A DNA stretch of 15,126 nucleotides from an uncultured Erysipelotrichaceae bacterium (GTDB lineage: Bacteria; Bacillota_I; Bacilli_A; Erysipelotrichales; Erysipelotrichaceae). The stretch is from assembly GCA_946621045.1 (NCBI GenBank), contig CAMOOA010000018.1, positions 1 through 15,126 of the forward strand, in the 5' to 3' direction. The position numbers were made by a program, and so were the translations under genes. Position 1 is the first letter of the stretch; each line of letters opens with the position of its first letter. The notes beneath the pieces are model-generated. The model was not told the DNA's origin, searched no databases, and saw only the letters and a list, made by a program, of their open reading frames with translations. This document shows, in pieces, positions 15,005-15,126 of this stretch.

Positions 15005-15013
15005 TGCTAAAAT
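15005..15013 (+). promoter_or_regulatory. Candidate extended -10 promoter for pfkA
   Basis: TGCTAAAAT is an extended -10 (TGnTAAAAT), 22 bases before the pfkA start. The -35 position at 17 bases overlaps the end of dnaI and does not match consensus, which is tolerated by extended -10 promoters. The ribosome site GAGG at 15025-15028, 7 bases before the ATG, lies downstream as required. Confidence 0.5.
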
Positions 15014-15026
15014 TAGGAAGATTTGA

Positions 15027-15126
<100 letters not shown>

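Overview
The window comes from a low-GC-type Gram-positive (Firmicutes) lineage, although the DNA itself is moderately GC-rich by eye. The strongest indicator is the gene block polA-mutM-coaE-dnaB-dnaI, because the DnaB/DnaI helicase-loading pair with DnaI's Cys3-His zinc site belongs to Firmicutes. An Erysipelotrichia-like or related lineage is my inference from the mix of genes; nothing in the sequence proves it.

Layout. (1) 1-558 (+): the C-terminal part of galE, ending at a hairpin terminator that converges on the terminator of the next gene. (2) 671-3586 (-): a large class A penicillin-binding protein with its own promoter. (3) 3744-4901 (-): nagA, N-acetylglucosamine-6-phosphate deacetylase. 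(4) 4960-6542 (+), divergent from nagA across about 58 bp: a phosphotransferase-system EIIC-like membrane protein of the glucose/GlcNAc type, overlapping a stand-alone mannose-family EIIA. (5) 6600-8813 (+): an AI-2E-family membrane protein and a ZnuA-like lipoprotein, closed by a terminator. (6) 8870-14992 (+): polA, mutM, coaE, dnaB and dnaI, packed with overlaps or near-overlaps and so very probably one transcription unit. (7) 15036-end (+): the first codons of pfkA.

How the genes relate. nagA and the PTS-like pair face each other over a shared promoter region, which suggests amino-sugar uptake and breakdown (GlcNAc-6-P to GlcN-6-P). The PTS pair is unusual: it mixes two PTS families and has no EIIB. 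GalE (nucleotide sugars) and the PBP (wall synthesis) fit a general envelope theme but are separate units. The 8870-14992 cluster combines DNA repair synthesis (Pol I), base-excision repair of oxidised purines (MutM), the last step of CoA synthesis (CoaE) and replicative helicase loading (DnaB, DnaI).

Most of the window is ordinary core genome. I see no tRNA, rRNA, CRISPR array, insertion sequence or prophage gene, and no gene-free stretch longer than about 160 bases. The observations most worth a second look are the hybrid PTS pair and the ZnuA-like lipoprotein whose usual metal-binding histidines appear to be replaced.
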